From NCBI RefSeq assembly GCF_019649055.1, contig NW_026570225.1, forward strand, positions 1,798,001-1,862,000: a DNA stretch of 64,000 bases. The letters run 5' to 3'. This DNA comes from Paramacrobiotus metropolitanus. Lineage: Eukaryota; Tardigrada; Eutardigrada; Parachela; Macrobiotidae. The position numbers and the translations under genes were made by a program. Of the stretch, positions 40,101 through 49,529 are shown piece by piece (the first letter of the stretch is position 1; every line of letters begins with the position of its first letter). Under the pieces are notes generated by a model. That model was not told the DNA's origin. It was given only the letters and a program-made list of their open reading frames with translations, and made no database searches.

Positions 40101-42774
40101 TGGACACGACATCTCCAAAGGAGGTCGGACCTGAATCACAGAATGAATTGACCTCGGAACCACCCAAATTGGTCATTGACGAATCTCGGACAGACGAGCC
40201 GGCAACAGCTCCGGGTAAGAGAAGCAAAAAGAAGCAGCAACCGGCTGACGACTTCTCGCGAGAATACCACAATGACCCAGCCTTGAAGCACGTTCAGGAC
40301 CTGACTAGGTCGGAACAGGATGCGAGTGTGGACACTGCGTTTCCAGAGGACAAAGAACTCTGGAACTCACTCAAGTCACGCCGTGCCAGCCTCGTTGGAA
40401 ACACCGACGCGGTTCGTAAGGAACACGAACGCCTTACGCAAAGGATGGCTGAGGTCATGAAACGAATGGAAGAACGATTCCGTGCGGAGAAGGCCCGACC
40501 CGCGGCACAACAACAGGCTGCTACGGTTCGGCCGAAACTCTTCACACCGGACTTCCAGTCAACCTCCACGACGACACGTCAACTGGTCGTTAAAATGAAG
40601 AACCCTCAACCAGTAAGGGAACCTTCCGTGCAGATCCAGGACGAATTACTGGATTCGAAGGTGATCGACTCGGCTAACTCGGTTAAGTTGTCACGGAGGG
40701 AAAAGAAAAAGGCTAAGAAAGAGGCCAGAAGGGAAGCCGAAAAAGAGGCGACCAAAGAACCCCCAAAGGGACCGTCCAAACCGAAGTCGGACCCTTCAGT
40801 CAAAACGCCGAAATCTAACCCGGCTAAAAGACACAAGTCCTCTGATGACTTCGACACCTCTGACGCTGGCCCACAGAAGCCGGACCAGAAGGAGCGACCT
40901 AAAGAGGCATACGATTACGAAGCAGCCGAAAAGCGGATGAAGGAACTAATCGCTAGAGCAGGTACGATGGCGACCAAAACGCAGGCCGAACGACCACACG
41001 AAAGGTCTAAGCCGACGCTTAAGCCACCTGCCAAACAGCCGAAACCTTCCACGTCCAACAAAGACTCGGACGACGAATCGGAAAAACCTTCGGAACCCGA
41101 CGATGAAATCTCCGACCATGGGGAAGCCGATCTATATGAAAGATTTAAAGGCGATCGAAATGAAGAATGGAGTCACGAAGAAGACACTGACGCTTCTGAA
41201 TGGCCAGCCCCTGATGACGTACGTCAGCGGCTACCTGATGCTCAACCTGGCGACCGACCAGTCGGATTTCACACAGTTCGACTCCACGTCGAAATAGTCC
41301 GGAGCGTTAGGAATGCCCGAACGGAAGGCGGAGACGTGTATCAGTCACTGGTGCGCGACCTCTCGACCAACTTAAGGATCGTAGGTCGGACCTCACCTTG
41401 GCTCACACAGAAGCTTATGATGGCGATAGTGGCTTGGGTTCTGGACTTCAGTTTAGCCGTAGCGGTCCACCGACAATGGGGACGGATTGCCGAGCTGATC
41501 TCACCCGACATCATCCAGAAGCTCAAAAGCGCCACAGCCAGAAATCAAGACGATCCCCCGACGAGAATCGTACGATGCATCGGATACGCCAGAAACCCTC
41601 GCGGATCCTCCCTACTGCACATTGCCCGTATATACAACGTTATGTACGAGAACAGTCAGGGAATTATCGATGCAATAATGGACATCTTACGACCCGTCAT
41701 CGCAACGATGGTGGCGGAATTCTCTCTTCAAACGACCAACGCGGAAAGCGACCTACCACTTCGGTACACAGTACCTCGGTTCATACCGGAGCAGCAACGA
41801 CGCGACTTCAAACTCCGGATGTCCTTTATCAATCGACAGCGCTCTCCAGAAGGTACCGAGATGATCGTTGAAGAATACAGCGAGTCGGATGAACAACCAT
41901 CCGGCGAAGCGGCGGACATGTTGAACATAGCGCGAGCGTCCGGTATGTCGTCACAGAAACGACTACCAACCAATCGACCTCGCGCACCGTTCGAACCCGT
42001 CACATACATCAATACCGCCCCGGCACCAGGACGAGCGAGCGCAGTCAAGTCAGGTCGGAACGCAACAGGACGTTTTGCGGCGAGAGACACACAATCTCTC
42101 CCACCGGCCTCACCTATGGAAACTTCACCGGCCCCGGAAGGTAAGACTCCACGGAATAGTCAACCAAAACCGGCTAAATCAACGAAGAAGTCGGCGAAGA
42201 CCAAGGAGAAAATGCCCTCCGATGAGGAGGACGAAGACGAAGAAGAAGAAGAAAACGAGGACGATGATGACACCTACCAGGGTACAACGAGAGCAAAATT
42301 ATACGGACATACACCAGCAGCAAGCGGATGTATTACGAGTTCCCACCGGAGAAACGAGACCCGGCGCCGACCACTTACGAAGGTTGGGTACATGCCATTG
42401 AAGCGTGTATGGAGATGTCGTGGCACCCGGAAGGACTGACCCGCGGCGAAGTTCTACATCAGCTGGTGGCTAGGTTCGAATTTAAATGGGAAGCCGAAAA
42501 ACCTCAGCTAGCCGATCCGAAGTACAAGCCCACGAACAGAATGCAAGGAGGCGAGAAATACATGTTGGGCGACGACCTGGACTTCGTCCTTAACAAAGGA
42601 TTCTTCCAGAAGAGATTTGGCATCAACCAGACTCGGGAAGGCGAACGATACGAAGCCCTTAAACCATCGACTCATCGATACGGACACTTACCAAAGCATC
42701 CACCGACCTCGGAGCAACAGAAGGAGTCAACCGACTCTCTCCAGGTGAACCGGGTGGAATCGACCAACGGTTGA
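34140..42774 (+). CDS. ORF2: very large accessory protein of the giant element, unknown function
   Basis: Starts at ATG 34,140 (CAACAATGT context, Ser/Arg-rich MSGRQRND). It runs for about 2,850 codons in pieces: frames change near 34,450, 36,420, 37,118 and 42,310, each consistent with a one- or two-base slip, and a single uninterrupted stretch covers 36,986-42,439. The first half contains at least eight divergent units of about 45-60 residues, each two predicted helices joined by a Pro/Asp turn (EGHDPIM, MDDNDPAQ, STDPQTPQ, PMDPDAI), spaced by Pro/Thr linkers. The middle is charged (KKAKKEARREAEKEATKE, probable nuclear signal). A helical, apparently folded block (about 41,330-41,800) and an acidic run (DEEDEDEEEEE) precede the end. 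I recognise no known domain and no membrane segment typical of Env. Confidence 0.65.
34952..34968 (+). other. Hairpin, loop CACGCAA, stem ACGAC/GTCGT
   Basis: Five perfect pairs in ORF2; outer pair A-T instead of C-G. Confidence 0.55.
35275..35293 (+). other. Hairpin, loop CACACAA, stem AACGAC/GTCGTT
   Basis: Six perfect pairs in ORF2. Confidence 0.6.
38408..38424 (+). other. Hairpin, loop CACAGAA, stem CTCAT/ATGAG
   Basis: Five perfect pairs in ORF2, with a stem unrelated to CCGAC. Confidence 0.65.
41947..41963 (+). other. Hairpin, loop CACAGAA, stem GTCGT/ACGAC
   Basis: Five perfect pairs in ORF2. Confidence 0.65.
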
Positions 42775-42818
42775 AGAGACGTGGAATACGTCGGAGGAGT
42801 CGCAGAATCGACCTCCTT

Positions 42819-42843
42819 CATGAGTACCACATAAGTACTTATG
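42819..42843 (+). other. Hairpin, loop CACATAA, 9-bp stem
   Basis: CATGAGTAC pairs with GTACTTATG with one G-T wobble, in the noncoding gap after ORF2. Confidence 0.7.
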
Positions 42844-42860
42844 ATTACCGACCTCCCCTT

Positions 42861-42878
42861 GGACACAACAGAATGTCC
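42861..42878 (+). other. Hairpin, loop CAACAGAA, stem GGACA/TGTCC
   Basis: Five perfect pairs, with an 8-base loop. Confidence 0.6.
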
Positions 42879-42892
42879 CGACCTACCTCATT

Positions 42893-42911
42893 AGGCACCA
42901 CATAAGTGCCT
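42893..42911 (+). other. Hairpin, loop CACATAA, stem AGGCAC/GTGCCT
   Basis: Six perfect pairs; third of the cluster. Confidence 0.7.
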
Positions 42912-43139
42912 TGGACCAGCTCGAGAACCGACCTGGCCCGACCGTTGTAATTATAGGGTGTAAAGTTTATAGGATAACGAATCCGAGAAACGGATCGTTT
43001 AATTTTTCTTTTAACAGCCACGACGGACTGCCGACATTGCAGAGAGAACTCAACTCCGCAGGGCAACAGACTCCCATGCGCGGACTGCATCATCTCCTTT
43101 TCGGATGAACACACTCCATTGGTCGGACGTCGTGACGCG

Positions 43140-45147
43140 ATGCAAGCAGCGGCGTTGTACATAAACGTCGTCGCTGGGAACATTAGCGCATACCGACGCT
43201 TCGCTCGCAGCGAACGCCTGATTAATCAGTTACGGGCCTACGAACAGGATCACTTGTCGGAAATTCAACGCAACCGCGCTTCCGACCCTGGATGGACTCA
43301 CACGGCACCACCGGTATTAACTAACCGACTTCTGGAGTACCGTCAGCAACAGGACCTGCGGCGCCAGGAGGAGGACCGTGCGAAACTAAAGGCAGTCAAC
43401 GAAAGAATTGCTACAATAAAGGTCCACCCACCACCAACGAGACATAAACCAGAAATCACTGTTCGGTTACAGCAGCCCACAGAAGGCCGCACCGACTCGG
43501 AACAGGTGAATCATGACGTTCAAGAAGTAATAGTCGGAGACATTCACCGACCTCTTCAAACCGCGTCAATCCGAATGATAATGCGGCAGGACGATGGAAC
43601 CATGCAAATGGTCACTCTTTACCACGCAACGGAGGAACAGCTGGCAGCGATCCCACAGAAGGTCGTTCCAGTGGTCACACACCCAGCCAACCGTTCCCCA
43701 AGAGATTCCCCAACCTGGATCCTCGGCACAACCAGTTGCCTCGTCGTCGACTCAACAGCAGCGCCGACCTGCCAAACCATTGGCCGGACACGACCTTCGA
43801 CATAGGCTCGGACACGATGCTCGACACAGAATCGAGGAACGACGAGCCTCTGCCGGACATGGTAATAGTGAGGCAACTCGACCTTCACCTGCAAAACGGT
43901 CAAGTCCGGAGAAGACAAGTATGGGACTGGTCGTTGACTCAACTAGTAAGTCTAAACGGAACTTCGTCTCACCTGAACAACGACAGGAGCCGGAGGCCTA
44001 CATGGCGGAACCGGCAGATAAACCCGAGGAAATGGACGTTGAAGTGGCGAATCAGATGGCTTCGATGCCAACAGTGCAAGTTCCGAGCCGGGACGACCCT
44101 CGTTACGACAACGCCCGACGACAGGGAGTTGAGGTCGTCATGCCACATCCGAACGAACGGACGAATTACATCATGAACACTATGGGATATGAGGAGCGAC
44201 ACCGACCACACATTTGGTGGATGGTAGAAAACCTACGTCAGTTCCTCATTCCATCGGGATTCCAGACCAGATTCCAACTGAATAACTGGATGGGCGAGTT
44301 CAACATGAACGACCACCCTAACCTGGATCACCCGACCAGTCGAGCGAACGCCTTGCCTTCGGTGACTGACCCGGCACTGTTGGACATACCTTCGTCCACA
44401 CCGGAGAGGACGAGTTTAAGTCAGCTCGGACCTCAGGAGTACTCACGCGATCAACTGGAGAGCGTGGCTCAGTTCGTCATCACCGACGCCCACCCGGCCT
44501 TTGTCATCGCAGCAGCTCGAGGGGCCCTGGACTTATTGCAGTACTTGCCGGAAGTAGAACCAGGACCAGAGGACCACAACGCGACTATTGTACGGTACAT
44601 CTTCGCAGCAAGGTTGGGCAATTACTTTTGCCACTACACGCTGTGGGGAGCACGCCGTACCGGACACACACCACCGGAACTGGACACCGTCGTCGCTCAA
44701 CTCGGTTCACCTATGCGGAGTATCATCCTGGCAGTCTGGTTACGCGACCTCCTCTACATACAGGAACGGCATGCGGCCAGATATGCTTTCCGCAAGGACT
44801 TTAAAGACCCGGACGACGATGCAGCCGAGTTCGTGAAGTGGTACCGAGAAGAAAAAGCGTTACCCAGCGGATTCACCTCTAGACCGTACGGAGAAGGGAT
44901 GTCGGACGACTTGGCACCCGGTGCAGTACCCAACGCACATAAACTCCGTCGGAAGGTCCAGAAAGCCAAAAAGGCGCGGGCAGAACAACCTGGCCAGGAA
45001 GACACCCCTCAACAGAGTGGGCAGCCACCAGCAACATGTAAGCCTGATGTCTTCCGACGCCTCGGCCGACCACCAAAAAAGGATGAAGACGACGATGAGG
45101 AAGATTACTTCGGCGGAGACCCGCCGATTTCAGTCCCCTTGGGATAA
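43140..45147 (+). CDS. ORF3: accessory protein of the giant element, unknown function
   Basis: ATG at 43,140 (MQAAALYINVVAG). The frame changes near 43,700 and continues to a stop at 45,145-45,147, about 660 codons. It has a helical N-terminal part (RLINQLRAYEQDHLSEI, coiled segment RRQEEDRAKLKAVNERI), a Pro/Ser/Gln-rich middle, then an apparently globular helical domain of about 250 residues rich in Trp and aromatic positions (HIWWMVENLRQFLI, YFCHYTLWGARRT, LAVWLRDLLYIQE). The C-terminus is basic then acidic (KLRRKVQKAKKARAE, DEDDDEEDYF). I do not recognise the family. It lies where envelope genes sit in retroviruses but has no signal peptide or transmembrane segment, so an intracellular role is more likely. 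Confidence 0.6.
43820..43836 (+). other. Hairpin, loop CACAGAA, stem CTCGA/TCGAG
   Basis: Five perfect pairs in ORF3. Confidence 0.65.
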
Positions 45148-45352
45148 CAGGTTCCCACACAAGGAGCCTGTGGTCCCACTTCAACAGTAAGGAAGGGACA
45201 TTGGGCTGAGAAACAGCGAAGTCGAGAACCGACCTGGCGGAGAACCTGCCCAGCTGAGAAACAGCATCGCCGAGAAACGACACGGAAAACACGGAACAGA
45301 CACTTCTTTTACGGATTCTAAAGCAGACGTGAACCACGAATAAGCCAGAAGC

Positions 45353-45371
45353 GCCAACTACATAAGTTGGC
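45353..45371 (+). other. Hairpin, loop TACATAA, stem GCCAAC/GTTGGC
   Basis: Six perfect pairs in the noncoding tail. Confidence 0.6.
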
Positions 45372-45767
45372 CGGATTCTTTGGTCGGACCCGGAAACGCG
45401 TGGTCAGACCTGGGTATTTCGGTTCTTTCACCGTACCGGTACGTCCCCCAAGGAATCCCCTGGAATGAACTGGGCAACCGACCTCAGTTCCCCAGCATGG
45501 CACCGGAGACAACAGACGCCCCGGCTTGCTAACATAGCATCTCGTGAACCACGTTCTGCTACCGAAGAAAGTTACCCCGGCCAACCGACTCCGGAGGACA
45601 GACCGAGAGGATTACGCTAGCATGGTGTGAAACACGTCACTGCGCTTGTTTCACGTCATGCTTGCCTGGCACCCGTGGCCGACTTTGGGACCGGGTAACC
45701 GACCAGTAACTTTCATCACCGCAGACAGTGGTATCCTCTCGGATCGCAATGTCACATTGTTCGGAGC

Positions 45768-45782
45768 TGACCACAGAAGTCA
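45768..45782 (+). other. Hairpin, loop CACAGAA, stem TGAC/GTCA
   Basis: Four perfect pairs; the outer pair is T-A where other sites have C-G. Confidence 0.55.
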
Positions 45783-45897
45783 AAACCGACCTATGGCATA
45801 GCACAAGCGACACACCCAAGGCAGGACCGAAGAACCGGACTCCCGCCCAGAGACAAGACACCGCAAACCGCGGCCTTAACTACGTTTGGCTACCTCA

Positions 45898-45916
45898 GTC
45901 GACCACAGAAGTCGAC
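45898..45916 (+). other. Hairpin, loop CACAGAA, stem GTCGAC/GTCGAC
   Basis: Six perfect pairs in the noncoding tail. Confidence 0.7.
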
Positions 45917-45964
45917 CGCTTCCGAGGTACAAATCGGAACTCTCATTGTGACTCGGATGACTTA

Positions 45965-45983
45965 ACCGACCACAGCAGTCGGT
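45965..45983 (+). other. Hairpin, loop CACAGCA, stem ACCGAC/GTCGGT
   Basis: Six perfect pairs in the noncoding tail. Confidence 0.65.
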
Positions 45984-46120
45984 CAAGTTTCAACTTTACA
46001 TCCGAAGGACAAGTCGTCTGCCAACAGTAGCCGACCCTAGAAACGTTACCACTCGACCAACCGACGTCGACCTGATGGAAGCATATGGAAGTCACAAAGC
46101 GGACCGCCTTATCGTAGCCT

Positions 46121-46143
46121 TTACTGACCACAGAAGTCGGTAA
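46121..46143 (+). other. Hairpin, loop CACAGAA, 8-bp stem
   Basis: TTACTGAC pairs with GTCGGTAA with one T-G wobble. Confidence 0.7.
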
Positions 46144-46702
46144 CGGTGACCGCAGACCGCGGTACCTGACTACGATCTTAGTCTGGACGGATTCTCCGTT
46201 TGAACCCAGATCTACAGGCTCTCAACTAGGAACCTGTACCCGGAGTCCAACCGCAGTCTCCCCCGGAGGATATCGGATAAACCAACCGATTCACCGGTGA
46301 CCACGACTACGCGCGGCTTGACCGTGCTGCCATTACCTGAAGAGGAACAGCGACGGTGATTTGGCTACTGGTGTACCAACGACTCCGCCGCGACCTGCTT
46401 CCCCATGTCTTAATGGAACATCCTAGGCAAACCGTGTTAGAACACACGGCTTGCACCCCCAGACAGACCCCACCTCGGACGTGTGGCGTCTTTCCCCAAC
46501 AGAAGTGGTAAGGCGTCACAGGTTCGCGGAACGGAACGAAGAAACTCCAATCAGGGAACGAAGATCTGATTCTACCTCAGGAGTGCATGCTGCATGGGGA
46601 TGGGAACGGGCAGTCTGACATAAGTCGGGGCCCGAGGCACAACGCTGCCGAGGCGCGGGAACCGTACGCCGGTCTGAAACCAAAGAGTCTGTCTTGTGGA
46701 GT

Positions 46703-46719
46703 GGGACCACAGAAGTCCC
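46703..46719 (+). other. Hairpin, loop CACAGAA, stem GGGAC/GTCCC
   Basis: Five perfect pairs; both outer pairs are switched from C-G to G-C relative to the common stem. Confidence 0.7.
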
Positions 46720-46963
46720 TTGATGCCACAAGGCGACCTGGATTGGATGTTGAATGGCCAACAGACGCCATGGAATCGCCGAACCTGACGGAACTCGGAC
46801 CCGTCCAGAGGCAAAGTTACGGACCCGAACCAGGGCATGTTAGAGGCACGGACCGGATCACCGCTCCAAAACAACTTTACGGAGCCCGGACGGACGCCGA
46901 GAGGTTTAAACCGACCTCTTGACGGACGGAACCGACCTGGATCCAACCGACCACAGAAGGTCC

Positions 46964-46984
46964 AACCGACCACAGAAGTCGGTT
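46964..46984 (+). other. Hairpin, loop CACAGAA, stem AACCGAC/GTCGGTT
   Basis: Seven perfect pairs. Confidence 0.7.
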
Positions 46985-47493
46985 AGGAACGCCGGATCTT
47001 TCGGATTCGCTCGGAACATCAGCGGATTAGCCGAAATACGACCTTCGAACGGACCAGTTACGCGGTAACCAACCTCGGGTCGTTCAACACTACCACCGAC
47101 CTTAGGTCGGACACCAGGAGTCCCTGATAACAAGTCGGTAAAGTATCACCAAATTGAAGAACGGAACTGGAAACGACCTCGAAATGGACGAATTCGACCT
47201 AACGGGACTTGCTCGGCCCCACATGGGCCTAAGTTACACAAGTTACCGAGGTCGACCATGGAGGTGCGTTATCACCGACCTCAGGTCGGATAACATTATG
47301 ACCGACCTCGGGTCGGACATCCATCCCAACCGACAACAGGTCGGATGACAACAGAGAATCATCAGTGGATGGATGGAACAACAAATTCCGACCAGACCTT
47401 CGAGCCAGTTCGCCTCGGAAAAGCCTTAACCAGGCTCGTGGTAGCAGATTTAACAGTTTTTAACCGACCACATCCCATCGGCATTACCACTTG

Positions 47494-47510
47494 GCGACCA
47501 CAGAAGTCGC
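47494..47510 (+). other. Hairpin, loop CACAGAA, stem GCGAC/GTCGC
   Basis: Five perfect pairs; outer pair G-C instead of C-G. Confidence 0.7.
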
Positions 47511-48316
47511 ATGATACAAGTACGGTTTTGCCCGACCTGACTTTTGGGATTTGGGACTTAGCCGAATTCCCTTGCCGCCGGTTAACTCCCCGGTAGGCCG
47601 ACCTTGGTCCGATGACCTTGGTCCATTCCCTCTAATTAGAGAGGATGCTTCGGCATTCGCAACAGCGACAGTGCCTCTCCCTCCGGAACGGATGAATACC
47701 AGTCGGACGTAAGTGTCAGCCGTGCTTACCCGACCTCGGACGAATTTACCGGTTACGTTGGGTAACCCGGGAACCGACGCCCCGGACCTGATATGCCGGA
47801 CTGCAATTAGACAGGAGACCCCGTGGAAACTCAAGACCCGTGGACGTCATCCTAGTCGGAATAAGCCCCCGGACAGATCTGTTTTTAGTATTTTTATACA
47901 TTTTCTAACAAAACGAAATTGTATTTTACTTAGAATCTCTAACCAGATCTGTTTCGCATTTATTTTTTGCTCACTGGAATTGTGATTAAACTCTATTACT
48001 TTTTATTTCGCGCTGTTCAACCGTCATTACACTTTTCTTTTACTTTCTCCGCGAGCCAACAGAAGCAAGATGCCAGGCCAACAGAAGGAATACCGGTCCA
48101 ACGAAGACACCCGAAGGGCTTCCAGATTTGCGGCCGTGAGTTGCTTGCCTCTCATGGGTCTGGAAGTGATGGATGGGACGGTCAACAGGACACCGGACTC
48201 CCACTGGAAGAGGACGCGTACCGGCGACCCCACATGGGTCGACCGGAGAGGTGCGATCCTGGTGCGGTACTGAGTCAGAGCATCCTCGCAGGAGCTCGGA
48301 TTCCCGCCCAGAGGCA

Positions 48317-48768
48317 TGTTAGAGGCACGACAGCCTGCGTGATAGATACGCCACTTTGCGTATGCGTATCACTGCACACATGCTGATTCGCCCTCTCTTG
48401 TACGTACGTGAGTGGCTGCACTGCACTCTCCGCCTAGCGGATCACACCGCGGGCGCACTCACTGAGCATACTTGCTCTCTCGCTCCTCTCTCTCGCTGTA
48501 TGACTCAGCGCATACACGCTCGCGTTGGATACGAGTCCAGTCTGCGCGCTCACATTCCATGTGTCTGGACAGCGTGACGCCGTTGCCGCCAGCACATTTC
48601 TTTCTCTACATTTTCATTACGCACTAGAACTCGCTCGCAGCAACTTGACTTGCTGATTTCTGCCAGACATTGGCTTTGTTGTCTTTTTCTCCCGCAATCA
48701 CGCGGTATTTGCTCCACTTTATTTGTACAATAAAGGTATCTGTGAGCTCTCTGCGCTTGCCTGTCACA
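48317..48768 (+). repeat. 3' LTR
   Basis: 452 bp, followed directly by the TCAG target duplication. See the 5' LTR for the comparison. Confidence 0.93.
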
Positions 48769-48969
48769 TCAGTTACATTACAGTAGTTATATATCAGTTA
48801 TATCAAAGTTATTTCGTTACATGTACATCAAAATCTTTTACCGGCACTTATCAATCGTTACTCTAAGATATTAATAAAAATCTCCGGTTTCTCTCTTGCC
48901 GCTAATTTGTTTTGAGAGATTGTCAAAAATAATTATACCTGCACATCTAGATCGAAAAATGTATAGGTT

Positions 48970-49190
48970 GAGAAATGTTACTATCAGGTTGAAATATAGC
49001 GAAGGTTGAGAAATGTTACTATCATGAAAAGTTGCGGTTGCAATACGTTGCGGATATGAAATGTTACGGTTTTGAAATGTTGTGTCGGCGAATTGTCCGG
49101 GATCTGAATCGTTACTGCGGTGAATTGTTACTCGGTGAAACGTCTGGTTGTGAAATGTCTGGCGGTGAAACGTTGCACAATCTTGGGGCA
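48970..49190 (-). repeat. Degenerate short tandem tract, ACATTTC type, inverted
   Basis: Repeated GAAATGT(T) words at about 10-20 base spacing on the + strand, the reverse complement of the tract at 16.8 kb. Read on the minus strand it follows the gag-like fragment and encodes TFH-containing repeats. Confidence 0.65.
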
Positions 49191-49529
49191 CCACCGGGTC
49201 ACCAGGTTTGGTGACACCGCGGCAATAAATGATGCCGAGTATGACGCTCCGTTCGTTGGGATACCGACCGGCATGGCACGTACTGGATGCACATGTGCGG
49301 ATCCGGACTCCGAGTTCTCCGTATTTTCGCCCTTTGGGCAAGACGAAATCTCGGGTAAAACGTGGGACGGCTCTAGCAAGGTTCCATTCTGGGCGTCTTC
49401 GAAGCTGTTGTCCGGTGATTGAGTCGTGCCTCCGGCCAGGATCCGCCCATCTCGCTTCGTTTGCCTTCCAAAGACTTGTTCGACTTGGTTCACCGGTTGG
49501 AGTCCAACTAAACAGACTCCGAGCTGCAC
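49128..49529 (-). pseudogene. gag N-terminal fragment of an element related to the giant one
   Basis: Minus-strand frame with a block KRDGRILAG..SPDNSFEDAQNGTLLEP that aligns with KRNERILLAD..SDDSFEDAHDKTFLEP of the gag at 26.9-27.0 kb. Only the N-terminal part is seen, followed by the ACATTTC tract instead of a coiled coil. No LTR or pol accompanies it, so it is a remnant of a sister family. Confidence 0.6.

Larger units (their letters stand above)
42775..43139 (+). other. Noncoding gap with three hairpins and splice-acceptor-like sites
   Basis: Between ORF2 and ORF3. It holds hairpins at 42,819-42,843, 42,861-42,878 and 42,893-42,911, and then TTTTTCTTTTAACAG (about 43,004-43,018) and CATTGCAG (about 43,034-43,041), which look like splice acceptors that could feed a spliced ORF3 mRNA. 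Confidence 0.5.
45148..48316 (+). other. 3.2-kb noncoding tail of the giant element, rich in hairpins
   Basis: No long frame. Many copies of CCGACC/GTCGG words, at least eight CACAGAA-loop or related hairpins, and a group of four CCGAC-N5-GTCGG hairpins at 47,096-47,344. No clear polypurine tract precedes the 3' LTR (last bases CCCGCCCAGAGGCA). Confidence 0.6.
25061..48768 (+). mobile_element. Giant (23.7 kb) Ty3/gypsy-type LTR retrotransposon, internally deleted
   Basis: Bounded by 452-bp direct repeats (25,061-25,512 and 48,317-48,768) that start TG, end CA and differ at 7 positions. TCAG flanks both ends (25,057-25,060 and 48,769-48,772), the expected 4-bp target duplication (5 bp if the shared A is counted). 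Order: LTR, primer site, 1.2-kb leader, Gag, RNase H, integrase, AT-hook tail, MITE insertion, ORF2, ORF3, 3.2-kb noncoding tail, LTR. Protease and the reverse transcriptase palm are absent. The coding strand is A/C-rich and poor in T, unlike both flanks. Size is in the range of Ogre (plants) and Burro (planarians). No envelope-like membrane protein is seen. Several frame breaks indicate this copy cannot act alone. Confidence 0.93.

Noticed and set aside
40134-40150. CACAGAA word at 40,138 and another near 41,406
   Set aside because: Flanks do not pair; counted as exceptions to the hairpin family.
43140-45147. ORF3 as an envelope gene
   Set aside because: Position fits, but there is no signal peptide, no transmembrane segment and no cysteine-rich ectodomain.
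47967-48386. 139-codon frame running into the 3' LTR
   Set aside because: Begins at a non-ATG codon, crosses into the LTR, and has no conserved feature.
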